A stretch of DNA of 64,000 nucleotides from assembly GCF_029407905.1 (NCBI RefSeq), contig NC_073624.1:1934501-1998500 (forward strand), written 5' to 3'. This DNA is from Bubalus kerabau. Taxonomy: Eukaryota > Chordata > Mammalia > Artiodactyla > Bovidae. This document shows, piece by piece, positions 1-12,330 of the stretch. Made by a program: the position numbers and the translations under genes. The notes beneath the pieces were generated by a model. That model made no database searches, had not been told where the DNA came from, and saw nothing but the letters and a program-made list of their open reading frames with translations. Within the stretch, counting starts at the first letter, position 1; every line of letters starts with the position of its first letter.

Positions 1-354
1 TCACTACAACAAAGGAGAGCCATATTCCTTCACTGCCTGCTTACTAAGTAAGTCACTCCTCAGACGTTTAAGGAGCACCTGCTAAGCACAGAACCCTTTG
101 CTATGTGCTGGAAACGCGACACGACACTGCCTGAACACAGGCCTTGGGGCTTCCCTCCTGGAGATGGTGGGCTGGGCAGCGCGGTGCTGCAACCTCCTTG
201 ACACAACAAAGCAGCTTTTATTTATTTATCATTGCAAAACAGCTTTTTAGAATAGAAACCACAGCCCATGCAGAGCTGCAAAGGTCAACAAGATACTGAG
301 GCGTTTCAAGACAGAAGCAGAGCTCATACCTGGACCAAGTCCCCCTTGGTCATG
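1..354. other. Unique or anciently repetitive leader segment
   Basis: No gene is recognisable. Positions about 60-180 have wording reminiscent of ancient L2 elements (an 'agcacctgctaagcacag' type start), but the match is too weak to call. An AT-rich TTTATTTATTTAT stretch lies near 217-229. Open frames here are short and unsupported. Confidence 0.4.
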
Positions 355-878
355 CCGTATAGTTCTTTTCACTCGTTGCTGGATTCTGTTCTCTCGTACT
401 TTGTTGACGATGTTGGCGACTATGTTCATGAGAGACCCTGCTCTGTAGTTTTTTTTTTTTTTTTTAATAATTACTTCACCTGGTGTTGGTGTTAAGGAAT
501 TGCCAACCTCACACAATGAGACAGGAAGTGTTTCCGGCTTCTGGTGTCTGGAAGGCATGTAAAGAATTGGTGTCGTTTCCTTTTTAAATGTTCAGTAGGA
601 TTTGCTCGTGAGCCACCTGAACCTGTGGTGTTTTATTTATTTATTTTTTTTTTTGGAACGTTATCAATTATTTGATTCAGTTTCCTCAGTAAGTATGAGC
701 CACTCATGATGTTGGAAGGAATTGGTTTATTTCATTTATCAAATTTGGGGTAGAGAGTGGTTCATAGGATTCCTTTATCTTCCTTATAATGTCTGTGAGA
801 TCAGACATAATGGCTCCTCTTCGTTTCTGACATCAGCAATTTATGTCTTCTCCTTTATTTTCTTGATTTAGACTAGCT

Positions 879-1352
879 TGTTGTTCAGTTGCTCAGCCGT
901 GTCTGACTCTTTGCAACCCCATGGACCGCAGCACGCCAGGCCTCCCTGTCCATCACCAACTCCTGGAGCTTGCTCAAACTCATGTCCATTGAGGCGGTGA
1001 TGCCATCCAACCATCTCATCCTCTGTCGTCCCCTTCTCCTCCTGCCCTAAATCTTTCCCAGCATCAGGGTTGTTTCCAATGAGTCGGCTCTTTACATCAG
1101 GTGCCCCAAGTACTGGAGTTGCAGCTTCAGCATCAGTCTTTGCAGTGAATATTCAGGATTGATTTCCTCTAGGATGGACTGGTTTGATCTCCTTGCTGGC
1201 CAAGGGACTCTCAAGAGTCTTCTCCAGCACCACAGTTTGAAAGCATCAGTTCTTCAGTGCTCAACCTTAGTTTTGACTCTACGGACCTTTGTCAGCAAAG
1301 TGATGTCTCTGCTTTTTAATACACTGTCTAGGTTTGTCATAGCTTTTCTTCC
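879..1352 (-). mobile_element. BovB LINE 3' fragment inserted in L1
   Basis: It begins with the reverse complement of the BovB 3' terminus ('ttgttcagttgctcagccg') and runs through the ORF2 C-terminal coding region, ending near 'cttttcttcc'. The flanking L1 words join across it: L1 has a 'ctagctagaggtttt' type sequence that is split between about 870 and 1353. It is 5'-truncated and non-coding. Confidence 0.85.
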
Positions 1353-1639
1353 AGCTAGAGGTTTTCAATTTTATTAATATTTTTCAGGAAGCTATTTTTG
1401 CTTTCATTGGTTTTTCTTTGCCTTCCAGTTTTCAGCTTCCATTGATTTCTGCTCTAATTTTCATTTATTTTTCTGTTTGCTTTAGGGTTCAATTGATCTT
1501 TATTTCTTCTAGTTTTCTAAGTTTGAAGCATAGATTACTAGATCTAGGTTTTTCTTCTTTTTTAATGTGCTCATTAAAGCTATAAATTTCCCTTTAAGCA
1601 CTGTTTTCACTGCATTTCACAAATTTTGATATTTTGTTT

Positions 1640-2008
1640 TTATTAAATAAACTTAAAAAATCTTAGAACAGTTTTAGGTTTGCAGGAATATTGCAAAGAT
1701 ACAGAGAGTTCCCCTATATCCCGTTTCCTTTATACTTGCCTCTCACACTGATGTGGTGCGTTTATACCACAAATAAAGCAATATTGATGGAGTGTTATTA
1801 TCTAAAGTCCATACTGTTTTCACGTTTTCTTAGTCGTTAAGCAACGTCCTTTTTCTGTTCTTGGAACAGAAAAATTGGTTGTCAGGTCCTCCTAGACTCC
1901 TCCCGGGTGTGGCAGTTATTCTCACTTCCCTTGTTTTCCATGATCTGGACAGTTCTGAGGAACACCATCAGGCTTTTATGGAATGGCCTTTGATTTGTTA
2001 TATTTTCG
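1640..2008 (-). mobile_element. L1 3'UTR-like insert inside L1 copy A
   Basis: The block starting 'cttagaacagttttaggttt' interrupts the ORF2 order of copy A. It resembles the antisense L1 3'UTR block seen at the low-coordinate end of copy B (from about 3965) and the block at 48110-48545. Copy A ORF2 resumes near 2009. It is either a separate 3'-end insertion or a rearranged part of the same family. Confidence 0.5.
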
Positions 2009-3240
2009 TTTTCATCTAGTTCACTTTAGCTTCTCTTGAGATTTCTATTTTTGTCTCGTGTTATTTAGACAGTGTGTTGTTTAATGTGAAAATAATATGG
2101 GATTTCCAGCTACCTTTCTGCTACTTATTTCTGGTGTAATTTTATTGTGATCTGAGGACCTACTCAGTCTCATTTCTATTTTTAAAAGTGTATCAGGTTG
2201 TGTTTTGTGGCCCAGAACGTGGTCTGTTTTGGCAAATGTTTGAGGAAAACCTGGGAAGAAATATGTGTGGGGCTCTTGTTGTGTAAAATAGTCTATAAAC
2301 GTCCATCAGATCAAAGCCGATGGATAGACTGCTCAGTTCAGCTACATTCTCACACTGGCTGGGTCTACCTGTTACTAGCAGAAAAGTGTCGAAGTCTCCA
2401 GCTGCCGTAGCGAATTCATCCAGTTCTCCCTGAAGCTCTACCGGTTTTTGCCTCGTGTAGCTTGATGCTCTGCTCTTAGGTACGCATGTATTTAGGATTC
2501 TTGTGTGTCTGTGGAAATCGAACCCTTTATCGGTATATCATCCCCCTTCTTACCCTTGATAATTTTCCTTGTTTTGACGTTACTTCTGTCTTAAAACGCA
2601 TGCTTGTTTCAGCTTTCTTTTGATTAGTATTGACATATCTTTACTCAACACTTGACTTTCTTCCGGTTAAGGCAATGTTTTTCTGTATTATTATTATTAT
2701 TTTATTTTTTACAGTATCCCTGTTGGTTACCTATCTTAGATATAGAAGTGTGCACATGTCAACCCAGTCCTTCACTGCTGACCTCTCTGTGCCTTTATAT
2801 TTAAAATGACTTTCTCATAAACAACGTATAGCTGGATCTTTTTTTAAAACCCACTATGACTCTGTCTTTAAATTGGGGTGTTTGGACTATTCCAATTCAA
2901 AGTGATTACTAATGTCGTTAGACTCCTCTCTGCCGTGTTTGTAACTATTTTCTACCTGTTGCATTTGTTCTTGGTTTCCTTCTTCACTCTACTTGTTCTG
3001 CCTTTTCAGGTTTTACTGAGCATTTTATATGACTAAACTTTATGTCCTCTCTTAGCATATCAATAGTCCTCTTTTTAGTAGCTGTCCTAGATTTCTCGAT
3101 ATAGAGTTAAACATTTGAAGTCTACCTGCATTAATACGATACTGCTTCACACAATGTGATTATATTCCTAACTCCTCCTTTCCGTCACTTATGATATTGC
3201 TCTCATTTGTATTAATTATCTATATGCTGTATTATCCGAT

Positions 3241-3456
3241 GGGCTTCCCTGGTGGCCCAGTGGTGAAGAATCTGCCTGCAGATGCAGGAGACGTAGGTTC
3301 AGTTCCTGGATTGGGAAGACCCCCTGGAGGAGGAAATGGCAACCCACTCCAGTATTCTTGCCTGGAGAATTCCATGGACAGAGGAGCCTGGCGGGCTACC
3401 GTCCATGGGGTCTCAAAAGAGTCCAAGCAACATGACTTAGTGCCCAAGCAACAATA
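3241..3456 (+). mobile_element. Bov-tA SINE
   Basis: It starts with the tRNA-like head 'gggcttccctggtggccc' and continues through the BovB-derived A unit ('ccatggacagaggagcctgg'). A probable imperfect target-site duplication flanks it: tattatccgat at 3230-3240 and tattacccaat at 3457-3467. It sits within L1 copy A. Confidence 0.9.
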
Positions 3457-3867
3457 TATTACCCAATACATCGTTATATCAAGCAAATTGTCTTTTAGAT
3501 ATATGAAGAATAAAACATAAAAGACCTCTGCCTTCACTTCTTCTTTCTCTGACACTCTTCTTTATGTAAATTAAGTTTGTGACCTATGTCACATTCCTTC
3601 TTGCAGAGCAGGTTCCCTGGCTATGAATTCCTGCCTGTTTTTATCTGAGAAAGAAGAATAATTTCCTTAAGAACAATAACAACCACCACAGCAATAACTG
3701 GTTTGTATTTTTATGACAATTTATGGTTTATAGGAGTCTTTGCCTGACCTCCTTTCCCCCAGGGAGCTAATTGTTTTATCCCTGCCCCCCACCATCTCCT
3801 GTATTTTCTGTTTTGCATCCGCCGAGACTCTCTGTAATTGCTGACTTATTCTGCTGTCTCTTCTACC

Positions 3868-3958
3868 AGACAGTGAGTCATTAAAGGCAGAGACTGTGTC
3901 TGTTTAATTGTTTCATCTTCATAAACCTGACACAGTTTCTCAGTATATGTATTTTTAA
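3868..3958 (+). mobile_element. L2-like LINE 3' end fragment
   Basis: The text 'ggcagagactgtgtctgttt', preceded by 'ccagacagtgagtcattaaa' and followed by 'acctgacacagtttctcag', follows the word order of the mammalian L2 3' end. The match is short and diverged. It separates L1 copies A and B. Confidence 0.5.
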
Positions 3959-6900
3959 TTAATAGACAATTTTTAGAGCGGTTTCAGAGTTACAGAAAAA
4001 TGGAACAGATAGCACACAGAGTTCCCATTTACCTCCATCCCCACATACTTCTCACTCTTACTAACGTCTCGCATGAGGGTGGTGCGTTCGTTATACCTAA
4101 TGAACCAATATTAATATACTATTATTAAATAAAGCTCATAGTTTATTTTATCGTTGACTCTTTACGTTGTAAATCTCTCTGGGTTTTAACAAATGCACAA
4201 TATCATGCCCCCACTATTGCAGTATCATTCAGAGTAAGACTGTTTCACCATCCTCCAAATCCCCTCTGCTTCACCTGTTCCTCACGCCCCTGCCCTTACA
4301 ACTTCCCATCACTAAACTTTTACTGTTTCCATGGTTTTCTCAGAATGCCATACAACTGGAATTATACAAGAGGTAGCCTTTTCAGAGTGGCTTCTTTTAC
4401 TTAAAAATGAACATTTAGGGTTCGTTGATGTCTTCTCATGGCTTGATAGCTTATTTGTTTCTCATTGCAGAATAGCAGTTTAATATATGACTATATCACA
4501 ATTTGTTTATCCATTCACCCATTGAAGGAGTTCTTAGTTGCTTCTGGGTTTTGGCGATTGGCAGTTGTGAATAAAGCCACTGTAAACAGTTGTGTGAGGA
4601 CTTTTGTTGCTGTAGACATGTTTTTAACTATTTTGGGTAAATATCAAAGAGCATTATTACTGATCATATGGTAAGATTATGCTTATCTTTTTAAGAGTCG
4701 CTTCACCGTTCGCATCCAACCAGCAGCGAATGGCAGTTTCTGTTGTCACCTCCTTGTTAGCACTTAATGTTGTTGATGGTCTGCATTTTGGTCATTTTAA
4801 GGGTATGTAGTGGGGGTATCACATTGTTTCAATCTGACTTTCTCTAATGACAAGTGACGCTAAAAATCTTATTTACAAGCTTGTTTTGCCATCTGTATAT
4901 CTTTTAAGGTGGTATTTATGTTCAAACATTTAGTTCATTTTTTAAAACTTGGGTTGTTTTCTTATTGTTGAGTTTTAATCATTTCAGGAAACGGAGTGAA
5001 ACAATTCCTTTGTCTGTTTTACATCCAAAGATACATGTCTTTTTATCAGATACGCGTTTTGAAACAACTGTCTCCCAGCGTGAGGTCTGTCTTTTCATTC
5101 TTTTCATGGTATTTTTGCAAAGTTGAATGTTTTCAGTTGCCGTGAAATCCAACATACCAATTCTTTCATGGGTCATGCTTCTATCTGAAGAGTCACCCAC
5201 AAACCCAAGGTCAAGTAGGGCTCCTTCTGTGCTATCATCCAGGAGTTTACAGTTTTGGTTTTCACCTGGGTCTGTGACGCATTGTGAATTAGTTCCTTTG
5301 TTAATGAATTGACCTAGTTTTTTGCACACGAATGTCCAGCTGGTCAACACTATTTGTTAAAAAGACAATTTGTCATTGAACTGTCTTTGTTCATTTTCAA
5401 AGATCAGTCGCCTGCGTTTGTGCTGGTCTGTTTCTGGGGTCTCTGTTGTGTTCTGTTGGTCTCTTTATCTATTCTTCCATTAAAATCATGCCCTCCTGAT
5501 TATTGCAGCTTCATAGCGTGTCTTCAGTCAGCTGGTATCAGTCATTCAACTTTGTTCTTTTTTGGCATTGTGTTGACTATTCTGGGTCTTTGCTTTCCGA
5601 TATAAAAATTAAAACCAGTTTGTATCACCAAATAACACTATAAAATTTTGATTGGGGTTATAGAGGTCAAGTTAAAAAGAATTGACATCTTAATCCTATC
5701 CATGAAGATGAAATATGGCTCCACTTATGTTTATATTCTTTGATTTCTTTCATCAGTTTTGTTGTTCTCCTCACATCATACAAATCCTGTATAAAGTTTG
5801 TTAGTTTTATATGTGATATTTCATTTTATGGTGATAATGTAAATGATACTGTATTTTTAATTTTAAAATCAACTGTCCCTGGCTCTTATATGGGAAAGCA
5901 ATTGACTTTTGCATAATAACTTTGTACTGTGTAACCTGTCTTTATTGTTTTGTTGTTGATTAATTCCAAAATGTGTGCCTGTGTGTGTTTCTTTAGAATT
6001 TTCTCCATAGGCCATCGTTTCATCTGTAAGCAAGGGCCATTTATTTCTTCTTTCCCAGTCTGTAAACCTTTTATTTCTTTCTCTTGTCTTATTGCATTAG
6101 CCAGGGGTCTGAGTATAATGTTGAGTAAAAGTGGTGAGAAACCGGATTTGACAACTAATAATAGTCATGGAGTTTTTCATAACCTTCCTTTATCAACGTT
6201 TTGCATCTGTGGGATCTTTAGTGGTTATTCTTCTTTCATTTCAGGTGTCAGAATTTGTGTCTATCTTTATTTCTTGCTTAGCCTGACTAGAGGCTTATCG
6301 CTTTTATTCATCTTTTCCAAGAACCAGCTTTTAGTTTCGCTGATTTTCTCTAGTTCCTCTTTTCAATTTTATTGATTTCTGCTCAAATTTTTATTTCTTT
6401 TCTTTTTTAAAAAAATTTCTTTTCTTATGCTTATGTTAGATTAGATTCTCTCTTCTTTTAAGAGTTTCCTAAGGCAGTAGCTTAGAAGATTGATTTTCCA
6501 TCTTTTTAAAATTTTCTAATGTATGCATTCAATACCATAAATTTTCCTCTAAGCGTTTAGAAATATTTTAAATTTTTTTCATCAGACTTGCTTGATCGAT
6601 TTACTATTTAGCAGTGTCTTGTTTACTCCAAATACTTTGAGATTTTCCAGCTAGCGTTCGGTTAATGATTTCAAGCTTGATTTTATTGTGGTGTGTGAGA
6701 ATGCTTCCTATGATTTATATTCCTTTAAATTTGGTAAGGTGTGTTTTATGGTCCAGAATGTCTGTCTTGGTTAATGTCCCGTGTGTGCTTGAGGAGAATA
6801 TGTATTCTGCTGTTGTTGGGTGAAGTATCCTATAAACGTGTTAGGTCCAGTTGATAGATGATGCTGTTCAGATCAACTATGTCCTTTCTGATTTTGTACC

Positions 6901-7700
6901 TGTGAGGCCTATCAATTATAATAGAGGGGTGTTGAAGTCTCTAACTCTAGCAGAGTTGTCTATTTCTCCTTGTAGTTCTATCAGTTTTTGCCTCGGTTTT
7001 GACATATTTTGACACGGTTGTTGTATATTTGACATATACACATTAATAGGCAAGTGTTTGTGGAGAATTGAATCCTTTTATTATTTTATAAACCTCACTT
7101 TTTTCCTGACACTTTTTCCTTTTCTGAAGTCTGTTTTGTCTAAAATTAATATAGCTACCTAAACTTTTTTTTGATTAGTATTATCCTGGTGTATCTTTCT
7201 CCATTCCTTGACTTTTATCTGTCTTTATATTTAAAATGGATTTCTTGTATATAGTATGTAGTTGAATATTTTTCTAAAATCTGCTCTGATAGGATCTGCC
7301 TTTTAATTTGTTTATTCACATTTACAGTGATTATTGATCTGGTTGGATTAATATCTACCATGTTTAAAATTTTCTGTTCATCACATTTGTCAGCTGTTTC
7401 CAGTTTATTAAATTTTCTCCTCTTCTTCTGCCTTCTCTGGTTTCAAGTGAGTATTTGATTATTCCATTTTCTGTCCTCTGTTAGCATATCAATTACATTA
7501 CTTTAAAAAAAAACTAGTGGTTTTCCTAGAGTTTGCAATATACATTTATAGCTAACCTAAGGCCACCTTTAGGCTACGTTACATTAACATTTCAGAAATC
7601 ATGTAGGTTTCTTCTAACAGAGGTTCTGAATTCTTCCTATTTTTCATGACACTGTTGGCATTCATCCATTTATTCATGTGCTATAGTCATTCAATGAGCA

Positions 7701-7916
7701 TGTGTGTGTGTGTGTGTGTTGCTCAGTCATGTCCAGCCTTTTGTGACCCTGTGGATTGTAGCCCGACAGGCTCCTTTGCTCATGGAATTCTCCAGACAAA
7801 AATACTGGAGTGGGTAGTCATTCCCTTCTCTAGGGCATCTTTGCAACTCAGGGACTGAACCTGTATCTCCTGTACTGCAGGCAGATTCCTTGGTGGCTGA
7901 GTCACCAGAGAAGCCC
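7701..7916 (-). mobile_element. Bov-tA SINE with (TG)n tail
   Basis: Reverse complement of Bov-tA. The A unit comes first ('gctcagtcatgtccagcc') and the tRNA-like head last (ending near 'agaagccca'). The 3' tail is a (TG) run at 7701-7719. It lies in copy B at almost the same L1 position as the 3241 SINE in copy A, in opposite orientation. Confidence 0.88.
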
Positions 7917-9221
7917 AATCACTCAACACATCGTTGCTATTATGACTTTGGACAGTTATTTCTTAAACAAATTAAGAGTAAGAAAATAAAATATTTTACT
8001 TTACCTTCATTCTTTCTCTGATACTCTTCATTTATGTGGGTCTGAGTTTCTCACTTATGTAACTCTTTTCTTTGGAAAATGTCTTTTGTGCTTCTTGAAG
8101 GGCAGATCTTCTGTTGAAAAATTCCCTCTTTTTTTTTTTTTTATGTTGTCTAAGGAAGTATTTCTCCTTCACATTTGAAAGCTAATTGTGCTGAATGCCA
8201 AAATCTAGGCTGGTGGGTTCTACTTTCAACACCTTAAATGTTTGACTTTAATCTCTTCTTTCCATGCGTGGCTCCTGATGAGAAGCTTGATGTTAAGTCT
8301 TATCCTTGGTCCTCAAAAGGGTACGTTTTCCCCTCTCGTTCCTTTCAAGATTGTGTCTTTAGTGTCCTGCAATTCGCGTTTAATGTGCTTACGTGTGGAT
8401 TCTAGGTATTTATCCTACTTGGTGTACTCAAAGCTTCCTTGATCTTTGGTTTGATGTCTGTCATTAATTTTGGAAAATGCTTAGCCATCTTTACTTCAAA
8501 TATTTTATATTCTCTATCTTCTCTCTTTCTTGTCTTTCTGCTATTCCCATTATACATATCCAACTCCTGTAATTATTTCACATTTCTTGGACGTTCTGAT
8601 CCCTATTTTCCTATACATTTTTCTCTTTCTAGTTGTTTTCAAGTTTTTATTGACACATTTCTCAAGAACATCTATTTTTTCTTTGGCCGAGTCTGCTCTA
8701 TTGTGATAGCCCACCAAACACATTCTTTCTTTCAGTTAAAATATGTCTGATTCATATCACTTCTCTGGATTCTTTCGCACACTCTCCATCCCTTCCTTTA
8801 AATTGGCCCATCTGTTCTCGAATGTTGTCTCCTTTTTCCATTAGAGCCTTTAACATATTAATCATGATATTTAAAACTCCCAGTCTCGTAATCCCAACAT
8901 ACGGGTTGTGTCTAAGTCTAGTTTTTATGCTTAACTTTGTTTCTTCAGACTGTGTTTTTCCTTGGCTTTTAGCAAGATTTTCTTTTCTTTTCTTTTCTTT
9001 TTTTCTTGAAAGCTGGAAATGATGTATCTGGTAATAGCAACTGAGGACGTTAGGGCTTAGTTTGTGCGGCTCTGCCTAGGAGCTGGGCTGTGTGTAGCGC
9101 CTTCTGATTCACCAGGTCTTTCTGTTTCCCTTTTTGTTTGTTGTTTTCTCTCCTGTTGTCTTGGGTTTACCCGAGAACTCCTTGTTAAACAGAGTCTGTA
9201 TTTTGTAGCCCTTCTTATTGT

Positions 9222-9440
9222 GAAAGAAAGTGAAAGTGTTAGTCGCTCAGCCGTGTCCAACCCTTTGCAACCCCATGGACTGTAGCCCACCAGGCTCCTT
9301 ATCCTTGGGATTCTCCAGGCAAGAATACCAGAGATGCATTGCCATTTCCTTCTCCAGGGGATCTTCCCAACCCAGGGATCGAATCTGGGTCTCCCACGTC
9401 GCAAGCAGGTTTTTTACCATTTGAGCCACCAGGGAAGCCC
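9222..9440 (-). mobile_element. Bov-tA SINE
   Basis: Reverse complement of Bov-tA, from 'gtgttagtcgctcagccgtg' to 'gagccaccagggaagccc', the inverted tRNA-like head. It lies in the 5' part of L1 copy B. Short frames on both strands here are SINE translations. Confidence 0.9.
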
Positions 9441-10075
9441 CATCTGCTATATATGGGAGCCCTGTTGGTGGTAAGGCCTCAGGTAGGGGAAGTGTTCTAT
9501 GGTCTTATGAGTACGTTTCAGGTTTTATTATTGGGCCTGAGTTCTTGCACTTTGACCCTCAGAAGTGTTTTTAGTCTTTTTTTATTTTCACTTGAGTGAG
9601 ACAAGAGGGCTGGAGGTCAGAATAAGGCCCTGACAAAGCTGTTTCCCTCGGGGACACGGTTTGTTACAGCAACAGAACCTACTGGGTATATTCAGTTGCT
9701 TTCTCCCTGTTCCTCCCTGATGCAGAGTATTTCTTTGATCTTCAGATCTTCACTCTGAGACCCAGCTGGAGTTCCTAGAGGTAAAGTCTACAAAAGACCA
9801 GTTCCCTCCAGCAAGTCCACACTCCGCCTCCAGAGATTCATCAATCACTGTTTAAGTGTCCTGCCAGTTCCTAGCTCAGCTGGCTTCTGCTCCCAAGCAA
9901 GCTGATCTCAGCTCTGATTCTTTGCATTTGTCTCTCCAGTTTGCCCTGGGACCTCAATCCTCTGATGGAGCTAAGTTGTTGATTTTCAGCTTGCTCTTTT
10001 TTTTTCATGTTGTGAAGACAGGAGGGATGACCTCCAAGTTCTTTTCATGCTGAAGATGAAGCTGGAAGTCTCTCT

Positions 10076-11510
10076 GTGTGTTTACAAAGGCACAACGTGT
10101 AATCGCACCGGCCTGGCAGGTGCTTCCCTACGGTCCCCTGGAGGGAAGAGAGAGATGCTCATGACTGGTCCTGGGTTCCTTGCTGGCGAAATGCCCTCCT
10201 CCCTCCTTCCTTCCTGGCCTGGTGGAGGAATGGGGACAGAATGCCATGAACACTGCAGCAAATGGTATGGCTCACAGGCGGATCACAGTACCGCTGCTGT
10301 TAATAAATCTTCCTCTGGGCGTGATTCTATCCCACTGAGGTTCCTCAGCTAAGCAAGTGTCAGCCCTGATTAAAAGGCTAAGGGATCTGTCTGGACTGTG
10401 TCCACACGTGACCCACATGTGGCGGGGAGTGGAAGGGGTCAGAACCCCTCCCGAAGGTCAGCCAGACCCATTCAGCAGGAAGATCACACACAGGCTAGAG
10501 GGGAGGAAGCCAACGTGGCTGAATGCTGTGACTTCTGTCTGAGTGGCCAGCCTGAGGTCGGGGCTACCCTTTGGGAGGGTCTTCCGTGGCGACCACCCCG
10601 CCCCAGCCCCTCTTCTCCTCCCTGCTCTCAGGGAGGAGTCACAGCCCCTGACCGGTAGCATCCCTCTGTACGGGATGCCCGCCCTCCACCCTGATGCTTG
10701 CACCCCAGCCAGGGCGATCTCTCAGGGGAAAGACGGGCTGCTGCTACTCATCCCACTGAAAGCTGCAAGGGCAGCCCAGGTTCCTGAACTGCATCCTGGC
10801 TGCTCCCCAGGGCTGAGGCCTCGCCCATTTTGCCTGTCCTGTGTTCTGACCACACAGCCTCCCTGCCTCTGCTCAAACCCTCCAAGCTCTCTGCCCTGAC
10901 CTTTCCCTGGCCCGGCTCTCTGCCCTGCAGGGCCTCTCACCCCAGCCTCTGGGTTCCCGGCCCTGGTCTGTGCTGCTCTCTGCTCCCACGTCCCTCCCCA
11001 GAGTTGGCCTCCTGGCCCACTCCACACCAGCGCCCCTGTCCTTGTGGACTCGGCTGCTCCCCAGCCTTCCCCCTGCCCGGCGTTGTGCGGAAGGAAAGCA
11101 TTCCCACTTCTTACACAACCCAAGTCACAGAGCAGCAAGGCCAGCCCAGGCCCTCGGGTCAGTGCTCAAGCCACAGCTGTGCCTGTATGAGCGTTTTCTT
11201 GTTTTCTTTATTTTCTTTCTCTTTTCCTTCAGCAAATAAGGGTCTGTCTCACTCGCCTCTGTGTTCTCAGCACCTAAAGCATCTCTGACCCACTGTGGAC
11301 CTTCGGAACTGATTCACTGACCGAAAGAAGGAAGTTGAGTGATGCTGCTGTCCTTTAACAAGGGCCAGGACCCCACAGGTTGGGCTGGATCTGGGGACCG
11401 CGGCATCCACACTCCCCGGGGGCTACCATCCGCCCCTCTGGAGGGCACGGTGGATGCTGTCTCTAGGCCCCCACATGGAGGGGCAGGAGAAAAAGGCTAG
11501 ATTCTGGGAG
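10076..11510. other. GC-rich unique DNA, no gene recognised
   Basis: Pyrimidine- and GC-rich sequence with many overlapping short frames on both strands (up to about 150 codons), a pattern expected from low stop-codon density. None has a recognisable domain, and frames on opposite strands overlap throughout. Nothing repetitive is obvious beyond the L1 boundary. Confidence 0.5.
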
Positions 11511-11640
11511 AGGGCGCAAGAGTGGGGGAGAATGTGAAGCCGATCAAAACCCCTTTTACAGTTGCGGCTGTAAAACTTTATAGAGATTTCTCAACACACG
11601 ACATGAATAATAACCATGCTTTCTTTTCAGTAATTGCCAA
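11511..11640. promoter_or_regulatory. Candidate noncoding element with 8-bp-stem hairpin
   Basis: A short AT-richer segment in GC-rich surroundings. It contains the perfect inverted repeat TTTTACAG-TTGCGG-CTGTAAAA (arms 11554-11561 and 11568-11575), then 'actttatagag' and 'gacatgaataataaccatg', which resemble homeodomain or caudal-type sites. A regulatory role is inferred only from base composition and motif clustering. Confidence 0.3.
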
Positions 11641-12330
11641 GCCCACAGCGCCCGTGAGACCCTTTGCGGGCAGGATAATCGCCGGGCGCCGGCCGTGGGC
11701 AGGAGGCCCCTGCAGAATGTACTTGGTGCCCAGGCAGGCCTGGGAATCGGGCGGCCGCTTTCAGAGGGAGCCAGCTGGCATCTGCCCGCCGCCCCCCTCG
11801 GTAGGGCTCAGGCTGCGGGGCCGGGTCCACAGCAACCTCCAGCGGCCGGGATGGGACTGCTCTGGCCTGTTCCAGAACCTTCTCTGCCCCAGACCGAGCG
11901 GGGGTGGATCCGAGATGACCTCACATCCCTTGGGGGCTCAGTTCTCCCACCGTTGATGGACAGGGGGTATGGTTCTCCCCTTCCAGCACTGGGTCTTCCT
12001 CTCTCAGGTGTTATGGGGGGAGAGGACCAAGCAGCTCACTCAGGGAACTCAGTCCACACCTGGAGCCGGAGCCTGGGGTGGGTGAGGCACGCTGACCAGG
12101 AAGCTGGGGTCCCGGCCTGGGTGGTCCAGGGGTCAGGGGCTAGGAGCAGAGCCAGGAGACGAGAACCCCTGTCTCCCTGCTCCGTCCCCTCGCCTCCCCT
12201 GCGCGGCCCCTCCCCATCCCCTACAATAAGGCCGCTTCCTTAGAACATCTCCAGATCGGGCTCACTACACGGAAAGCAAGTTAAAGAGTCTTTCCCCCGC
12301 ATCCTATTTCCGTTTCCAGATTTTGTGATG
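11641..12330. other. CpG-rich unique DNA
   Basis: Many CpGs around 11640-11850 (including a GCGGCCGC-type site near 11752) suggest a weak CpG island. A 182-codon plus frame at 11695-12243 and a 144-codon frame at 11522-11956 overlap each other in different phases. Neither has a domain I recognise, so I do not call a gene. Confidence 0.4.

Larger units (their letters stand above)
355..3670 (-). mobile_element. L1 LINE (old L1M-type), antisense, copy A
   Basis: On the plus strand the sequence reads as the reverse complement of mammalian L1, running from mid ORF2 (the stretch around 400-445 that reads 'tatgttcatgagaga') through ORF2 5' parts (2090-2920) to ORF1/5' sequence near 3650. The order of blocks matches copy B at 3960-10075. 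The reading frame is destroyed by many stops and indels. It is interrupted by a BovB fragment (879-1352), by an L1 3'UTR-like insert (about 1640-2008) and by a Bov-tA SINE (3241-3456). The subfamily assignment (L1M/L1ME class) is from memory of consensus wording and needs RepeatMasker. Confidence 0.8.
3960..10075 (-). mobile_element. Near full-length antisense L1 LINE (old L1M-type), copy B
   Basis: The plus strand reads from 3'UTR (3965-4440), through the ORF2 3' end (4440-5000, including the 'cattcacccattgaaggag' block), ORF2 body (5000-7600), ORF1 (about 8000-9030) and 5' sequence (9440-10075). It measures about 5.7 kb after removing two SINEs, close to full L1 length. No long frame survives; the short minus-strand ORF2-like frames (for example at 4979-5350) are broken. 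Its 5' boundary near 10075 is approximate. Confidence 0.8.

Noticed and set aside
11695..12243. 182-codon plus frame in CpG-rich DNA
   Set aside because: Overlaps another long frame in a different phase, lacks any recognisable domain and is expected from high GC content.
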